Shown here piece by piece: positions 25,647-34,542 of a stretch of DNA of 64,000 bases (within the stretch, counting starts at the first letter, position 1; each line of letters begins with the position of its first letter). A model generated the notes under the pieces. That model worked only from the letters and a program-made list of their open reading frames with translations, made no database searches and was not told the origin of the DNA. Origin of the DNA: Rhodobacterales bacterium (GTDB lineage: Bacteria; Pseudomonadota; Alphaproteobacteria; Rhizobiales; Stappiaceae); contig VIRH01000088.1 of assembly GCA_008107755.1 (NCBI GenBank), positions 124,001 through 188,000 on the forward strand. Reading direction: 5' to 3'. The position numbers and the translations under genes are program-made.

Positions 25647-26876
25647 TCAGCTTCTGGCGGCCAGAGCCTCGGCTGCGCGCGTGATGATCCGGCGGGCGAC
25701 CTCGGTCTTTCCCATTTCCGGCCAGTCCTCGATACCGTCGCGGCTGACGAGGCGGATGGTGTTTGCATCGCCGCCCATGATGCCGGTTGCGGGGCTGACA
25801 TCATTCGCTAGGATCCAGTCCGCATTCTTGCGCTCCAGTTTTCCAAGCGCATTGGCGACCAGGTCCTGCGTTTCCGCGGCAAAACCGATCAGAACCGAGG
25901 GTCTCAATTTGGGGTCATGACCGACGGTCGACAGGATGTCGGGATTTTCCTCCAGCTCCAGCGCCGGCGGCTTGCCGTTTCTGTCCTTCTTGATTTTCTG
26001 CGCGCCGGCCGAAGCGACCCGCCAGTCGGCGACGGCGGCCGCCATGATCGCGATATCCGCCGGCAGCGCGGATTCGACCGCCTTCAGCATTTCCGCAGCC
26101 GATTCCACATGGACGACATCAACGTTTTCCGGGTCGGGCAGCGAAACGGGGCCGGCCACCAGCGTGACGCGGGCGCCTGCCTCCGCGGCGGCTTGTGCCA
26201 GGGCATAGCCCTGCTTGCCGGAGGACCTGTTGGCGATGTAACGCACCGGGTCGATCGGCTCGTGGGTTGGCCCGGCGGTGATCAACACATGCCGGCCGGC
26301 AAGGGGCCGGTCACGCGTCTGCTGCGCGGTATTCCGGAAGATGGCCGCCGCAGCTGCCGCGATATCCAGCGGCTCGCTCATGCGGCCGACCCCGGCCTCG
26401 CCCCGCTCGGCCATCTCGCCCGATGCCGGACCGCAGAAGACGACACCTCGGTCCTTCAACGTTTCGACATTGCGCGCTGTCGCCGGGTCCTGCCACATCT
26501 TCGGGTTCATCGCCGGGGCTGCCAGAACGGGCTTGTCGGTTGCCAGCAGGATCGATGTCGCCAGGTCATCGGCAATGCCGAGCGCGAATTTTGCCAGAAG
26601 GTTTGCGGTTGCCGGCGCGATCAGGACGAGGTCATGGTCCCGCGCGAGGCGGATATGGCCCACGTCATGCTCGGCCTGCCGGTCGAAGAGATCGGTAAAG
26701 ACCGTTTCGGCGGAAAGCGCCCCGACCGCGAGCGGCGTGATGAATTCCTGCGCGCCGGACGTCATCACCGGGATCACCCGCGCGCCGCGTTCCTTCAGCC
26801 GCCGGATCAGGTCCAGTGACTTGTACGCGGCTATTCCGCCGCTGATGATCAGGACGATTTCCTTGCCGTTCAGCAT
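25647..26876 (-). CDS. coaBC: Bifunctional phosphopantothenoylcysteine decarboxylase/phosphopantothenate-cysteine ligase
   Basis: 409 aa CoaBC (Dfp). The N-terminal flavin domain carries ISGGIAAYKSLDLIRRL and the PAMNPKMW substrate motif. The C-terminal synthetase domain begins GRHVLITAGPTHEPIDPVRYIANRSSGKQGYALA. It converts 4'-phosphopantothenate and cysteine to 4'-phosphopantetheine for coenzyme A. Housekeeping gene, here separated from the lpoA-like gene by 35 bases on the same strand. Confidence 0.96.
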   Translation of the reverse strand: MLNGKEIVLIISGGIAAYKSLDLIRRLKERGARVIPVMTSGAQEFITPLAVGALSAETVFTDLFDRQAEHDVGHIRLARDHDLVLIAPATANLLAKFALGIADDLATSILLATDKPVLAAPAMNPKMWQDPATARNVETLKDRGVVFCGPASGEMAERGEAGVGRMSEPLDIAAAAAAIFRNTAQQTRDRPLAGRHVLITAGPTHEPIDPVRYIANRSSGKQGYALAQAAAEAGARVTLVAGPVSLPDPENVDVVHVESAAEMLKAVESALPADIAIMAAAVADWRVASAGAQKIKKDRNGKPPALELEENPDILSTVGHDPKLRPSVLIGFAAETQDLVANALGKLERKNADWILANDVSPATGIMGGDANTIRLVSRDGIEDWPEMGKTEVARRIITRAAEALAARS

Positions 26877-26911
26877 GTCAACGCCTCACTCCCTGCCGGT
26901 GGCGATGATAC

Positions 26912-28114
26912 TCAGAAACCCGTCCGGAAGTCCCGCGGAGCGGGGGAAATGACCTGCACGCCGCGTCCGGTCACCTGATAGACCGCGAGCCCGCGCTGGT
27001 TGAGGCCATTGGATTGGAAGCGGAACAATCCGTCAATGCCGATAAAGCCGTCACGATTGGTCAGGATGCTTTGCTGGAAACGTTGCTGTCCGGCGGACCG
27101 GATGAGACCGGCCGCAAGCGTGACGCCGTCGTAGACGAGGCTGGCATTGCGCGGCGGCTGCGAGCCGTAGGTCTCCTGATAGCGCTGGGCGAAGGCCTGA
27201 AAGCCCTTTCCCTCGGGGCCGGCGAACCAGGCGCCTGCCAGCACCGGGTTGCTGGTGATCTGATTGCTGTCCCACTGGCCGGAGCCGAGCATCTTGACGT
27301 TGCCGAGGTTGGTACCCTGGCTGACCAGGGTCTGCACCACGGTTGCCGGCACGCCTCCCCCTTCGGGCACGAACAGGGCATCGATATTCGGAATGACGGA
27401 TTTGAGGGCAGCCGTCTTGGCGACCAGATCCGACGTATCCGATCCGTTCAGCTTGTAGCGCTGGATGGTGGCGATGCGGCCGGCACCGCGCCCGACTACC
27501 TGTCGGAAAGCTGCTTCCACCACGGCCCCGTAGGCCCCTTCGGGAATAAGGGCTGCGTAGGAGGATTTCTTCTGGCTGTTGGCGTAGCCGATCGTGCGCT
27601 TGACGTCGGTTTCCGGCAGGAAGCTCAAAAGATAGACGCCGCGCGTCGCGACCGAGGTATCGGTCGAGAAGGCGATGACCGGCACGCCGGTTGCCCGCGC
27701 CGCGGTCGCCGCGCCGGAAACGGCAGCGGAGAAGACCGGGCCGAGGATCAGTTCCGCACCTTCGGAAATGGCCGCCTGTGCGGCCGCACGTCCGCCCTCT
27801 GACGTGCCGCCGGTGTCTTTCACCAGCAGCTGCACATCCGCGTTCGGAAAGTTCTGCAGTGCGAGGGCTGCGGAATTCTTGAACACGGTGCCGATGCCGC
27901 TGTTACCGGTCAGCGGCAGCAGCAGACCGACGCGCACGCCCCCGGTTCCGATGACCTCGCCCGCGACCGTGGGCTGCACGGTAGGCTGGATCTGCTCGCC
28001 AGGCAGGGAGCCGAGCGATGAGCCCATGCAGCCGGCCAGCAGCAATGTGCTGGCGCCCGCGAAAGCCGATTTCAAGAAAACCCGTCTGCGATGTTGCACG
28101 TCGCTGCCCCGCAT
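26912..28114 (-). CDS. Penicillin-binding-protein activator-like (LpoA/LppC) lipoprotein with Tat signal
   Basis: 400 aa, a Leu/Ile/Val-binding-protein-like fold (VRVGLLLPLTGNSGIGTVFKNSAALALQ). The N-terminus has both a twin-arginine motif (RRVFLK) and a lipobox (LLLAGC), indicating Tat export followed by lipidation. It is divergent from rsmI, as lpoA is in E. coli; alphaproteobacterial homologues are named penicillin-binding protein activators. Role in stimulating a peptidoglycan synthase is inferred from synteny and fold; a solute-binding role is the alternative. Confidence 0.82.
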   Translation of the reverse strand: MRGSDVQHRRRVFLKSAFAGASTLLLAGCMGSSLGSLPGEQIQPTVQPTVAGEVIGTGGVRVGLLLPLTGNSGIGTVFKNSAALALQNFPNADVQLLVKDTGGTSEGGRAAAQAAISEGAELILGPVFSAAVSGAATAARATGVPVIAFSTDTSVATRGVYLLSFLPETDVKRTIGYANSQKKSSYAALIPEGAYGAVVEAAFRQVVGRGAGRIATIQRYKLNGSDTSDLVAKTAALKSVIPNIDALFVPEGGGVPATVVQTLVSQGTNLGNVKMLGSGQWDSNQITSNPVLAGAWFAGPEGKGFQAFAQRYQETYGSQPPRNASLVYDGVTLAAGLIRSAGQQRFQQSILTNRDGFIGIDGLFRFQSNGLNQRGLAVYQVTGRGVQVISPAPRDFRTGF

Positions 28115-28313
28115 TGCACTGCCATGTCCGTCTGTACGATCTTTTCCAAAGACTTACGTTTTCACCGTGGATATGTCCAGTTTCGGCGGCGTTTAGATGG
28201 CCCGTCCGATGCATCAGCGGTGGATTTGCCTTGCATGGGTCGTCCTCAGCGGTTAGCGCAGAAGGAAAGGACAGGGCCACCAGACCGGCCCGACCGGTGC
28301 GAAAGGACGTTTC
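28115..28313. promoter_or_regulatory. Divergent promoter region, lpoA-like/rsmI
   Basis: 199 bases between two divergent starts. The only sharp element is GAAAGGAC, the ribosome-binding site of rsmI, about 6 bases before its ATG. No operator is obvious. Confidence 0.4.
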
Positions 28314-29228
28314 ATGGGCGCCGATACGCCTGCGGCAAACGGGGGCAAGAACCGCTACAGCCTGTCAGAGCATGCCTTCACCGCGCCCAATCTGGAGCCG
28401 GCGCTCTATATCGTGTCGACCCCGATCGGCAATCTCGGCGACATGACGGTGCGGGGACTGGAAACCCTGGCCGCCGCTGGCCTCATTGCCTGCGAGGACA
28501 CCCGCGTCACCGCAACGCTGACACACAAGTTCGGTCTCAAGACGCCGCTGCTGGCCTATCACGAGCACAATGCCGACAGGCAGCGGCCCCGGCTCCTCGC
28601 CGAACTGGCGGAGGGCCGGGCGGTGGCGCTCGTCTCCGACGCCGGGACCCCGCTAGTGTCCGACCCAGGCTACAGGTTGGTGCGCGACGTTGTCGCGGAA
28701 GGATTCAAGGTCATCCCGATCCCCGGTGCCTCGGCGCCGCTGGCCGGCCTCGTCGCCTCGGGTCTTCCGAGCGACACGGTGCTGTTCGCCGGGTTCCTGC
28801 CGCAAAAGGGCGGTCCCAAGACGCGCCGGCTGGAAGAGCTGGCTTCCGTGCCTGCCACGCTTATCTTCTTCGAGTCGCCTCACCGGACCGGGGCAACGCT
28901 TCAACTCATGTCGGAGGTTCTGGGCACCGATCGCGAGGCGGTCGTCGCACGCGAACTGACAAAGCGTTTCGAGACCTTTGTTCGCGGCACGCTGGCCGAG
29001 CTCGCCGACCGCTTCGCAGACACCCAGGTGAAGGGTGAGATCGTCATTCTCGTTGCGCCCCCGGAGGAAAGACCGGAGGCTGAGGCGGGCGATCTCGATG
29101 CCCTGCTGCGGGAAGCTCTGGCCGAAATGCCCGTCAGCGCCGCTGCCAAGAAAGTGTCGAAGGCGACGGGCCTGGAGCGAAACGAGGTCTACCGGAGAGC
29201 GCTGGACCTTAAGGGCGCTGCCGACTGA
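28314..29228 (+). CDS. rsmI: 16S rRNA (cytidine1402-2'-O)-methyltransferase
   Basis: 304 aa tetrapyrrole-methylase-fold enzyme. Diagnostic segments are IVSTPIGNLGDMTVRGLETLAAAGLIACEDTR, VSDAGTPLVSDPGYRLV and FFESPHRTGATL. It 2'-O-methylates C1402 of 16S rRNA using SAM. An N-terminal extension of about 30 residues precedes the core. The stop overlaps the yraN ATG by one base (TGATG). Confidence 0.95.
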   Translation: MGADTPAANGGKNRYSLSEHAFTAPNLEPALYIVSTPIGNLGDMTVRGLETLAAAGLIACEDTRVTATLTHKFGLKTPLLAYHEHNADRQRPRLLAELAEGRAVALVSDAGTPLVSDPGYRLVRDVVAEGFKVIPIPGASAPLAGLVASGLPSDTVLFAGFLPQKGGPKTRRLEELASVPATLIFFESPHRTGATLQLMSEVLGTDREAVVARELTKRFETFVRGTLAELADRFADTQVKGEIVILVAPPEERPEAEAGDLDALLREALAEMPVSAAAKKVSKATGLERNEVYRRALDLKGAAD

Positions 29229-29614
29229 TGGCGGACCGCGGCTCTGCGGACAGGGAGGCGCGTCGCCGCGCTCATTCCCTTGGACTATCGGCCGAAACCC
29301 GGGCAGCCTGGTATCTGCGGCTCACCGGCTGGCGTATCCTGAAGCGCCGCTACAAGACGAAGGCGGGCGAAATCGACCTGATCGCAAAGCGGCGGAAGAC
29401 GGTGGCCTTCATCGAGGTCAAGGCCAGAAAATCCCGCGCCGCCGGTCTGGAAGCCGTCACCCCGGCCAGCCGGAGGCGCATTTCCCGCGCCGCGAGGATC
29501 TTCGTTGCCGAACACCCGAAGGCCGGCTTTTTCACCCTGCGCTTCGACGTGGTCGTCGTCCGTCCCTGGGCTCTCCCGGAAAAGATCGAGAACGCTTTCG
29601 AGGCCTGGGAGTAA
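29228..29614 (+). CDS. yraN: YraN/UPF0102 family nuclease-fold protein
   Basis: 128 aa. It shows the restriction-endonuclease-like signature: an Ala-rich N-terminus ending LTGWRILKRRYKTKAGEIDLIA, then VAFIEVKARK, which supplies the D-ExK site. Its biochemical role is unsettled, with Holliday-junction-resolvase-like activity suspected. It directly overlaps rsmI, the order kept in most Gram-negatives. Confidence 0.92.
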   Translation: MADRGSADREARRRAHSLGLSAETRAAWYLRLTGWRILKRRYKTKAGEIDLIAKRRKTVAFIEVKARKSRAAGLEAVTPASRRRISRAARIFVAEHPKAGFFTLRFDVVVVRPWALPEKIENAFEAWE

Positions 29615-29731
29615 CTGTCGCGAAGACCGGGCCTTGCCCCCTCTGGACAAAGGCTGCACGGCACCGCATATCTGGACCAACCGTTCTGAAATCCCACAGC
29701 GCTTCAAAAGCGCCCCGCCGGGAGGTGCCTC

Positions 29732-30685
29732 ATGGCCCTGAAAGTCGCGGTCCAGATGGACCATATTTCCTCGATCAACATTGCCGGCGACAGCGCCTTC
29801 GCCATGATGCTGGAAGCTCAGGCGCGAGGGCATGAGCTTTATCATTACACGCCGGACCGTCTGGCCATGCGCGGCGAGGATGTCTTTTGCGCACTGGAGC
29901 CGGTCGAAGTGCGCGACGAGACGGGAAACCACTTCTCGCTTGGCGAAAAGACCCGTTTCAACATGCGCGATATCGACGTCGTGCTGATGCGTCAGGACCC
30001 GCCGTTCGACCTGTCCTACATCGCGGCGACCCACATGCTGCAGAAGATCCATCCGCACACGCTGGTGGTCAACGATCCGGTCGAAGTCCGAAATGCGCCG
30101 GAAAAGCTTTTCGTCACCGAATTCGCCGACCTGATGCCGCCGACGCTGATCACCAAGGACCGCGCGGAAATCGATCTCTTCCGTGAGGAATATGGCGACA
30201 TCGTCATGAAGCCGCTGTTCGGCCATGGCGGCGCGGCGGTCTTCCGCATCACCCGTGATGATCTCAACTACGGCTCTCTCTACGACTTCTTCAACGCCAC
30301 CTTCCGTGAGCCCTGGGTGATCCAGCAGTTCCTCCCCAACGTGAAGCACGGCGACAAGCGCATTCTTCTGGTCGACGGCGAATTCGCCGGCGCGGTCAAC
30401 CGGGTGCCGGCAGCCGGCGACCTCCGGTCCAACATGGTGCGCGGTGGTGCGCCGACGGAGAGCGATCTGACCGAGAAAGAGCGCGAAATCTGCGCGCGCC
30501 TTGGCCCGTCTCTCAAGGAAAAAGGCCTCATTCTCGTCGGCATCGATGTCATCGACGGCTGGCTGACGGAAATCAACGTGACGGCCCCAACGGGCATTCG
30601 CGCCATCCGCAAGCTCGGCGGCCCGGATGTGGCGGCGAAGGTGTGGGATGTGCTGGAAGCGAAAGTCGGCGCCAAACGCGGCTGA
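29732..30685 (+). CDS. gshB: Glutathione synthetase
   Basis: 317 aa prokaryotic-type GshB. Recognised by [41 protein letters not shown], the ATP-grasp segment [14 protein letters not shown] and [22 protein letters not shown]. It joins gamma-glutamylcysteine and glycine. GGAGGT lies 8 bases before the ATG. The 117-base gap after yraN has no gene. Confidence 0.96.
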   Translation: MALKVAVQMDHISSINIAGDSAFAMMLEAQARGHELYHYTPDRLAMRGEDVFCALEPVEVRDETGNHFSLGEKTRFNMRDIDVVLMRQDPPFDLSYIAATHMLQKIHPHTLVVNDPVEVRNAPEKLFVTEFADLMPPTLITKDRAEIDLFREEYGDIVMKPLFGHGGAAVFRITRDDLNYGSLYDFFNATFREPWVIQQFLPNVKHGDKRILLVDGEFAGAVNRVPAAGDLRSNMVRGGAPTESDLTEKEREICARLGPSLKEKGLILVGIDVIDGWLTEINVTAPTGIRAIRKLGGPDVAAKVWDVLEAKVGAKRG

Positions 30686-30799
30686 CAAATTTGCAACAGC
30701 GTTGCTTTTCCTGCAACGGGGTCCTTGAACCGATTCGGGGTATGCTATATCTGACGAAAGGTAAGCTGTCCTGAATCGGGACACTTCTGACGTGAAGTC

Positions 30800-30828
30800 A
30801 AAAAAAACCTCCGCGTGGGACGCGGAGG
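30800..30828 (-). terminator. Intrinsic terminator, minus strand
   Basis: Perfect 8-bp stem CCTCCGCG/CGCGGAGG with a 5-base loop at 30808-30828, followed on the minus strand by eight T residues (A8 at 30800-30807). A textbook terminator, so some minus-strand transcript must end here; the nearest annotated minus-strand gene, hpd, ends 372 bases upstream. Confidence 0.75.
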
Positions 30829-30863
30829 AAAAAAGTTTGTGCTTAGACAATGCAACAGAGGGC

Positions 30864-30966
30864 CTACTCGGCAGCCTCTACTGGTAAAACCCACACGCGT
30901 GTATCTTCTTCCCGCTTCGGCCAAAAAAAGTTTCTGAATCTTTCCGATAATTCGAGATAGATTCAA
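30864..30966 (-). pseudogene. Possible small gene interrupted at a T7 run
   Basis: Two minus-strand frames join at a run of seven T (plus-strand A7 at 30923-30929). The upstream frame, from a TTG at 30966, reads MNLSRIIGKIQKLF. Dropping one T continues as WPKREEDTRVWVLPVEAAE and a stop at 30864-30866. The combined product, about 33 residues with an amphipathic N-terminal helix, looks like a real small protein, and a strong terminator follows 36 bases later. No family recognised; the start is weak. It could be a frameshift mutation, slippage or coincidence. Confidence 0.3.
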
Positions 30967-31199
30967 ATTTCAAAATAAAATCAATATCTTGTGCCGAAGA
31001 AAAAAAACGAAAAAAGTTACTGAATGCTCCACTGAGGAGCGTTTTGCAGGTTGTATCCAGGTTGTAAAGCCTGCCCCTGGTCTCTCCCGGGCGCCAAAAA
31101 AAAGCGTATTGGCCTCATCTGCGATGCGTTTTTCGGGAGCAGGCGGTTTTCGGACCGCCTCTCCCTGATCGTTTTTCCAATCGATAGCTCAAAGGCCTG

Positions 31200-32312
31200 T
31201 CACTCGGCGGCGTCGGTCTTCAGGACACCGCGTCGGATCTGATCTTCCTCGATGGACTCGAACAGCGCGCGGAAATTGCCCTCGCCGAAGCCCTCGTCGC
31301 CCTTGCGCTGAATGAATTCGAAAAAGATCGGGCCGATCACCGTCTTGGAGAAGATCTGCAGCAGGATCTTCGTGGTTCCTCCGTTCATCACCCCTTCCCC
31401 GTCGATCAGGATGCCGTGACGCTTCATGCGCTCGATCGGCTCGTCGTGACCTTTGACCCGTTCGTGCGACATCTCGTAATAGGTGTCGGGCGGACCGGGC
31501 ATGAACTTCAGCTCTTTCGCGGCGAGACGGTCCGTGCTCGTGTAGATGTCGTCGGTACCGACCGCGATATGCTGGATGCCCTCGCCGCGGTACTTCTTCA
31601 GATATTCCTCGATCTGACTGGTATCGTCCTTGGATTCGTTCAGCGGAATGCGGATCTTGCCGCAAGGGCTGGTGATTGCACGGCTGACAAGACCGGTAAT
31701 CCGCCCGTCGATGTCAAAGAAATGGATCTGCGAGAAATTGAACAGGTCGCGGTAGAAGTCCCACCACTTGTCCATGTTGCCGCGATAGACGTTGTGGGTC
31801 AGGTGATCGAGATAATAGAAACCGACGCCTTCGGGCTTCGGGTCCGGCGCGCCGAGCCACTCGAAATCCTGCTCATAGGCTGAGCCCTTCTCGCCATAGG
31901 TTTCGACGAAATAGAGCAGCGACCCGCCGATGCCGACGATTGCCGGAACGTCCAGGGTCTTGTCGTCCCCCACATAAGGCGTCGCGCCCTTTGAAACCGC
32001 GTGGTCGAACGCCTTGCGTGCATCCACAACCCGCCAGGCCATGGACGGCGCGCATGGGCCGTGTTCCTCGACAAACTTCATGCCGAAACTGGCGGGCTCT
32101 GCATTCAGCAGATAGGTGATGTCTCCCTGCCGGTAGAGGGTGATGTCCTTCGTCCTGTGCTTCGCAACACGCTCATAGCCCATTCTGCGGAACAGGGCGT
32201 CCAGCTTTTCCGGTTCCGGATGGGCGAATTCGACAAACTCGAACCCATCGGTCCCGGCCGGATTGTCCTCGGTGATTTCTGCCGGCGGGGCATCATGCGG
32301 AAACGGTCCCAT
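31200..32312 (-). CDS. hpd: 4-hydroxyphenylpyruvate dioxygenase
   Basis: 370 aa, two VOC-type domains. The iron ligands are recognisable as His in LDHLTHNVYRG, His in IQHIAVGTDDI and Glu in FFEFIQRKGDEGFGEGNF. It converts 4-hydroxyphenylpyruvate to homogentisate in tyrosine breakdown. ATG 32312 has GAGGAGAGG upstream on its strand; the frame runs further but without similarity. Divergent from an Lrp-type regulator, the usual arrangement for controlling hpd. No homogentisate dioxygenase gene is in the window. Confidence 0.95.
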   Translation of the reverse strand: MGPFPHDAPPAEITEDNPAGTDGFEFVEFAHPEPEKLDALFRRMGYERVAKHRTKDITLYRQGDITYLLNAEPASFGMKFVEEHGPCAPSMAWRVVDARKAFDHAVSKGATPYVGDDKTLDVPAIVGIGGSLLYFVETYGEKGSAYEQDFEWLGAPDPKPEGVGFYYLDHLTHNVYRGNMDKWWDFYRDLFNFSQIHFFDIDGRITGLVSRAITSPCGKIRIPLNESKDDTSQIEEYLKKYRGEGIQHIAVGTDDIYTSTDRLAAKELKFMPGPPDTYYEMSHERVKGHDEPIERMKRHGILIDGEGVMNGGTTKILLQIFSKTVIGPIFFEFIQRKGDEGFGEGNFRALFESIEEDQIRRGVLKTDAAE

Positions 32313-32447
32313 GTGCTGTTCCTCTCCTCTTGTGATTTTCCCTGACATCGAATTGACCTTCAGCATGAGGCCAAAGGCGCGCAGCATGTGTGCAAAACAC
32401 GTGTTGTTGCGTATGATGATGCGCGAAACCTGCATCAATGAAGGATT
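32313..32447. promoter_or_regulatory. Divergent hpd/Lrp-type regulator control region
   Basis: 135 bases containing the 10-base palindrome AACACGTGTT at 32396-32405 and, next to it, a pseudo-symmetric AT-rich run near 32410-32440. This is a plausible site for the neighbouring Lrp-type protein. AAGGA at 32441 is the regulator's ribosome-binding site. Confidence 0.4.
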
Positions 32448-32927
32448 ATGCGCATGAACGTTGCGCTGGACAGCTTCGATCTGAAACTCCTTGCCGCGCT
32501 TCAGGAAAACGCCGCGCTGACAAATGCGGACCTTGGCGAGGTCATCGGCCTGTCCGCAAGTCAGGTGTCCCGGCGGCGCCAGAAGCTGGAGGAAGGCCAA
32601 GTCATCCGCCGGTACCGGGCGGATCTTGCGCCCGACGCGCTCGGGCTGACGGTCACGGCCTTTGTCGGCGTCACGCTCGGTGCGCACAGCCGCGAAAATG
32701 CCCGCAAGTTTCGCAACATGGTCACCGCGATGCCGGAGGTGCAGGAGGCACACACGCTGACGGGTGATCTGGATTACATGCTGAAGATCGTCGTGCCGGA
32801 CCTGAAGGCGCTCAGCCGGATCATCAATGACGAACTTCTGCCGCAGGAAGCGGTCAACAACGTGCGCTCGTCCATCGCGATGGATACGCTCAAGGATGAC
32901 AATCTGCTGCCGCTTGGCCGAGCCTGA
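32448..32927 (+). CDS. Lrp/AsnC family transcriptional regulator
   Basis: 157-159 aa (ATG 32448 or 32454). The N-terminal helix-turn-helix (DLKLLAALQENAALTNADLGEVIGLSASQVSRRRQKLEE) and the RAM ligand domain (AFVGVTLGAH, HTLTGDLDYMLKIVV) are clear. Divergent from hpd; probably a tyrosine- or phenylalanine-responsive regulator of it. The effector is inferred from position only. Confidence 0.92.
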   Translation: MRMNVALDSFDLKLLAALQENAALTNADLGEVIGLSASQVSRRRQKLEEGQVIRRYRADLAPDALGLTVTAFVGVTLGAHSRENARKFRNMVTAMPEVQEAHTLTGDLDYMLKIVVPDLKALSRIINDELLPQEAVNNVRSSIAMDTLKDDNLLPLGRA

Positions 32928-33012
32928 TCAGCGAAGACCGGCATCACCAAACCGTCGCCAGCGGGCAGGGGATTGGGCACGGCCGACCGCGTTGAAGGAA
33001 CAAAGCCCGGCC

Positions 33013-33594
33013 TCAGAACCGCAGCCAGCCGTCCACGCGCGACCAGAAATCGTTGCGCAGTCCGGGAATGTCCGGAGCCGGGTTGCCGAAGGGGTCGGCG
33101 AGGCAGACGTCGCTCATGCCCTGCTGGGCCGACAGGAGACAGCGGTCGGGTTCACAGACGATGACGTCTGAAAGGTAGAGCCTCTTGCCCGCATAGAGCT
33201 TGAATTCGAGATCCGGCTTTCGCGGATCGTGGCCACTGGTGAAGACAAAGGTCGGATATTCGCCGCCGCGCGGCTGTCCCCTGTCCTGAACGGCATGGAT
33301 ATAGACGGGATTGCGCACTGTGCCTTCTGCGGCCTTCGCCGTTGCCGGAGCGCCGTCAGGCTGTTGCGAGGGCGAACATCCCAGCATGTTGAAGGCAAAG
33401 AACTTGCCGGTGGTGCTCTCTCCGTCATCGGCCAGCACCTTCGCGTAGGCGGCGTTCAGCGCGTCGTCGGCGACCTGGCTGTATGTGTCCGAGGAATCGT
33501 TCAGCGACAGCGCCTGCGCCGAACTGGCAAAAACAGCCGGCAGCAAAAGAAAACCGGCCGTAAACAGGCCGCGCACGGTATTCCGAAGCCTCAA
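33013..33594 (-). CDS. Exported protein of unknown function
   Basis: 193 aa from a TTG start preceded by GAGGA. A signal peptide of about 29 residues ends SAQA. The mature part has five cysteines (in MLGCSPS, VIVCEPDRCLL and DVCLAD) and many Pro/Gly residues, suggesting a folded periplasmic protein with disulfides. I do not recognise a family. Divergent from the TerB-like gene, 146 bases apart. Confidence 0.7.
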   Translation of the reverse strand: MRLRNTVRGLFTAGFLLLPAVFASSAQALSLNDSSDTYSQVADDALNAAYAKVLADDGESTTGKFFAFNMLGCSPSQQPDGAPATAKAAEGTVRNPVYIHAVQDRGQPRGGEYPTFVFTSGHDPRKPDLEFKLYAGKRLYLSDVIVCEPDRCLLSAQQGMSDVCLADPFGNPAPDIPGLRNDFWSRVDGWLRF

Positions 33595-33740
33595 GATGTT
33601 CCTCTTTCGTGGTGCCGGCAGGTGGCCTTCACGTCGCGATCCTGACGAGAATTGTCACGCAAACTTGCGCGCGTTGCAGAAAATCCCATTTGTTAGTCCG
33701 ATGGATATAGCCCGATCCGGGCAATAATAGGGAGCGAGCC

Positions 33741-34490
33741 ATGTTTGATGCGAAATCCTTGCTTGACCAGTTTCTGGGCGGCCAGTCGTCAGGGAAGGCG
33801 CCGGGACGCCCGGGAGGGCAGGCTCGGCAGGGCGGGTCAGGAGATCTGCTGTCGCAAGGCAAGGATTTTCTGTCGTCTCAGGGCGGCGGGCTTGCGCTCG
33901 GCAGCCTCGCGGGCCTGGTGCTCGGCACCAAGTCCGGGCGGAAAATAGGAAAGAAGGCAGTCACTTACGGTGGTCTAGCCCTCGTCGCAGGACTCGCTTA
34001 CAAGGCCTATCAGGGGCACAAGGCGAACCAGCAGAACGCACCACGACCAAATTACCCGGCCGACGATCCGGTCCCGCTCGAGGCGCCGCGTGGGACCGCA
34101 TTCGATCCGGCGGAACAGCCTGGCGGCGAAAACGAGGCGGCCCTTGCCCTGCTGAGCGCCATGATCGCAGCCGCAAAGTCGGATGGTCATATCGACGCAG
34201 AGGAGCAGGATCGTATCTTCTCCAAGATCGACGAGGCTGGCCTCGACAGCGAGGCGAAGGCATTCCTGATGGATGAACTACGCTCGCCGCTTGATCTCGA
34301 CAAGGTGGTCGCCAGTGCCCGAACCGAGGAAATGGCGGCGGAAATCTACGCGGCGTCCCGCCTTGCCATCGATCCGGACCATCCGGCCGAAAAGGCTTAC
34401 CTGCAGATGCTTGCAGCGCGGCTCGGGCTCGATGCGGGCCTTGTCGACGAAATCGAGCTTGCCGTGCGCGAGGCGGAAGCGGCCGTCTGA
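33741..34490 (+). CDS. TerB-like DUF533 (YebE) inner-membrane protein
   Basis: 249 aa. The N-terminal region is Gly/Gln-rich, followed by a hydrophobic Gly-zipper-like segment (GLALGSLAGLVLG and YGGLALVAGLAYKAY). The C-terminal 110 residues form the helical TerB/DUF533 domain (AALALLSAMIAAAKSDGHIDAEEQDRIF). YebE homologues respond to envelope stress in E. coli. GGAG precedes the ATG. Convergent with the TRAP binding-protein gene. Confidence 0.88.
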   Translation: MFDAKSLLDQFLGGQSSGKAPGRPGGQARQGGSGDLLSQGKDFLSSQGGGLALGSLAGLVLGTKSGRKIGKKAVTYGGLALVAGLAYKAYQGHKANQQNAPRPNYPADDPVPLEAPRGTAFDPAEQPGGENEAALALLSAMIAAAKSDGHIDAEEQDRIFSKIDEAGLDSEAKAFLMDELRSPLDLDKVVASARTEEMAAEIYAASRLAIDPDHPAEKAYLQMLAARLGLDAGLVDEIELAVREAEAAV

Positions 34491-34495
34491 TGATC

Positions 34496-34532
34496 CACGT
34501 GAGCGCGGTGCCTTGCGACCCGCGCTCACGTG
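34496..34532. terminator. Bidirectional hairpin between convergent genes
   Basis: A perfect 13-bp stem, CACGTGAGCGCGG with CCGCGCTCACGTG, around an 11-base loop, in the 52-base gap between the TerB-like gene and the convergent TRAP binding-protein gene. No T tract, but position and strength suggest it ends both transcripts. Confidence 0.65.
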
Positions 34533-34542
34533 ACCGGCGATT

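Larger units (their letters stand above)
30686..31199. other. AT-rich intergenic region with terminator and broken small ORF
   Basis: 514 bases between gshB and hpd, clearly lower in G+C than its surroundings, with many A runs. It holds a weak gshB terminator-like stem near 30692 (GCAAC/GTTGC then TTTT), a strong minus-strand terminator at 30800-30828, a possible small minus-strand ORF upstream of it, and a short stem GCTCC/GGAGC followed by TTTT near 31028. Another stem, AGGCGGT/ACCGCCT near 31142-31163, could end hpd. No tRNA-like fold is seen. Confidence 0.5.

Noticed and set aside
30968-31130. tRNA or 6S-like RNA in the AT-rich gap after gshB
   Set aside because: I found no cloverleaf and no clear closing stem; only short local stems and A runs.
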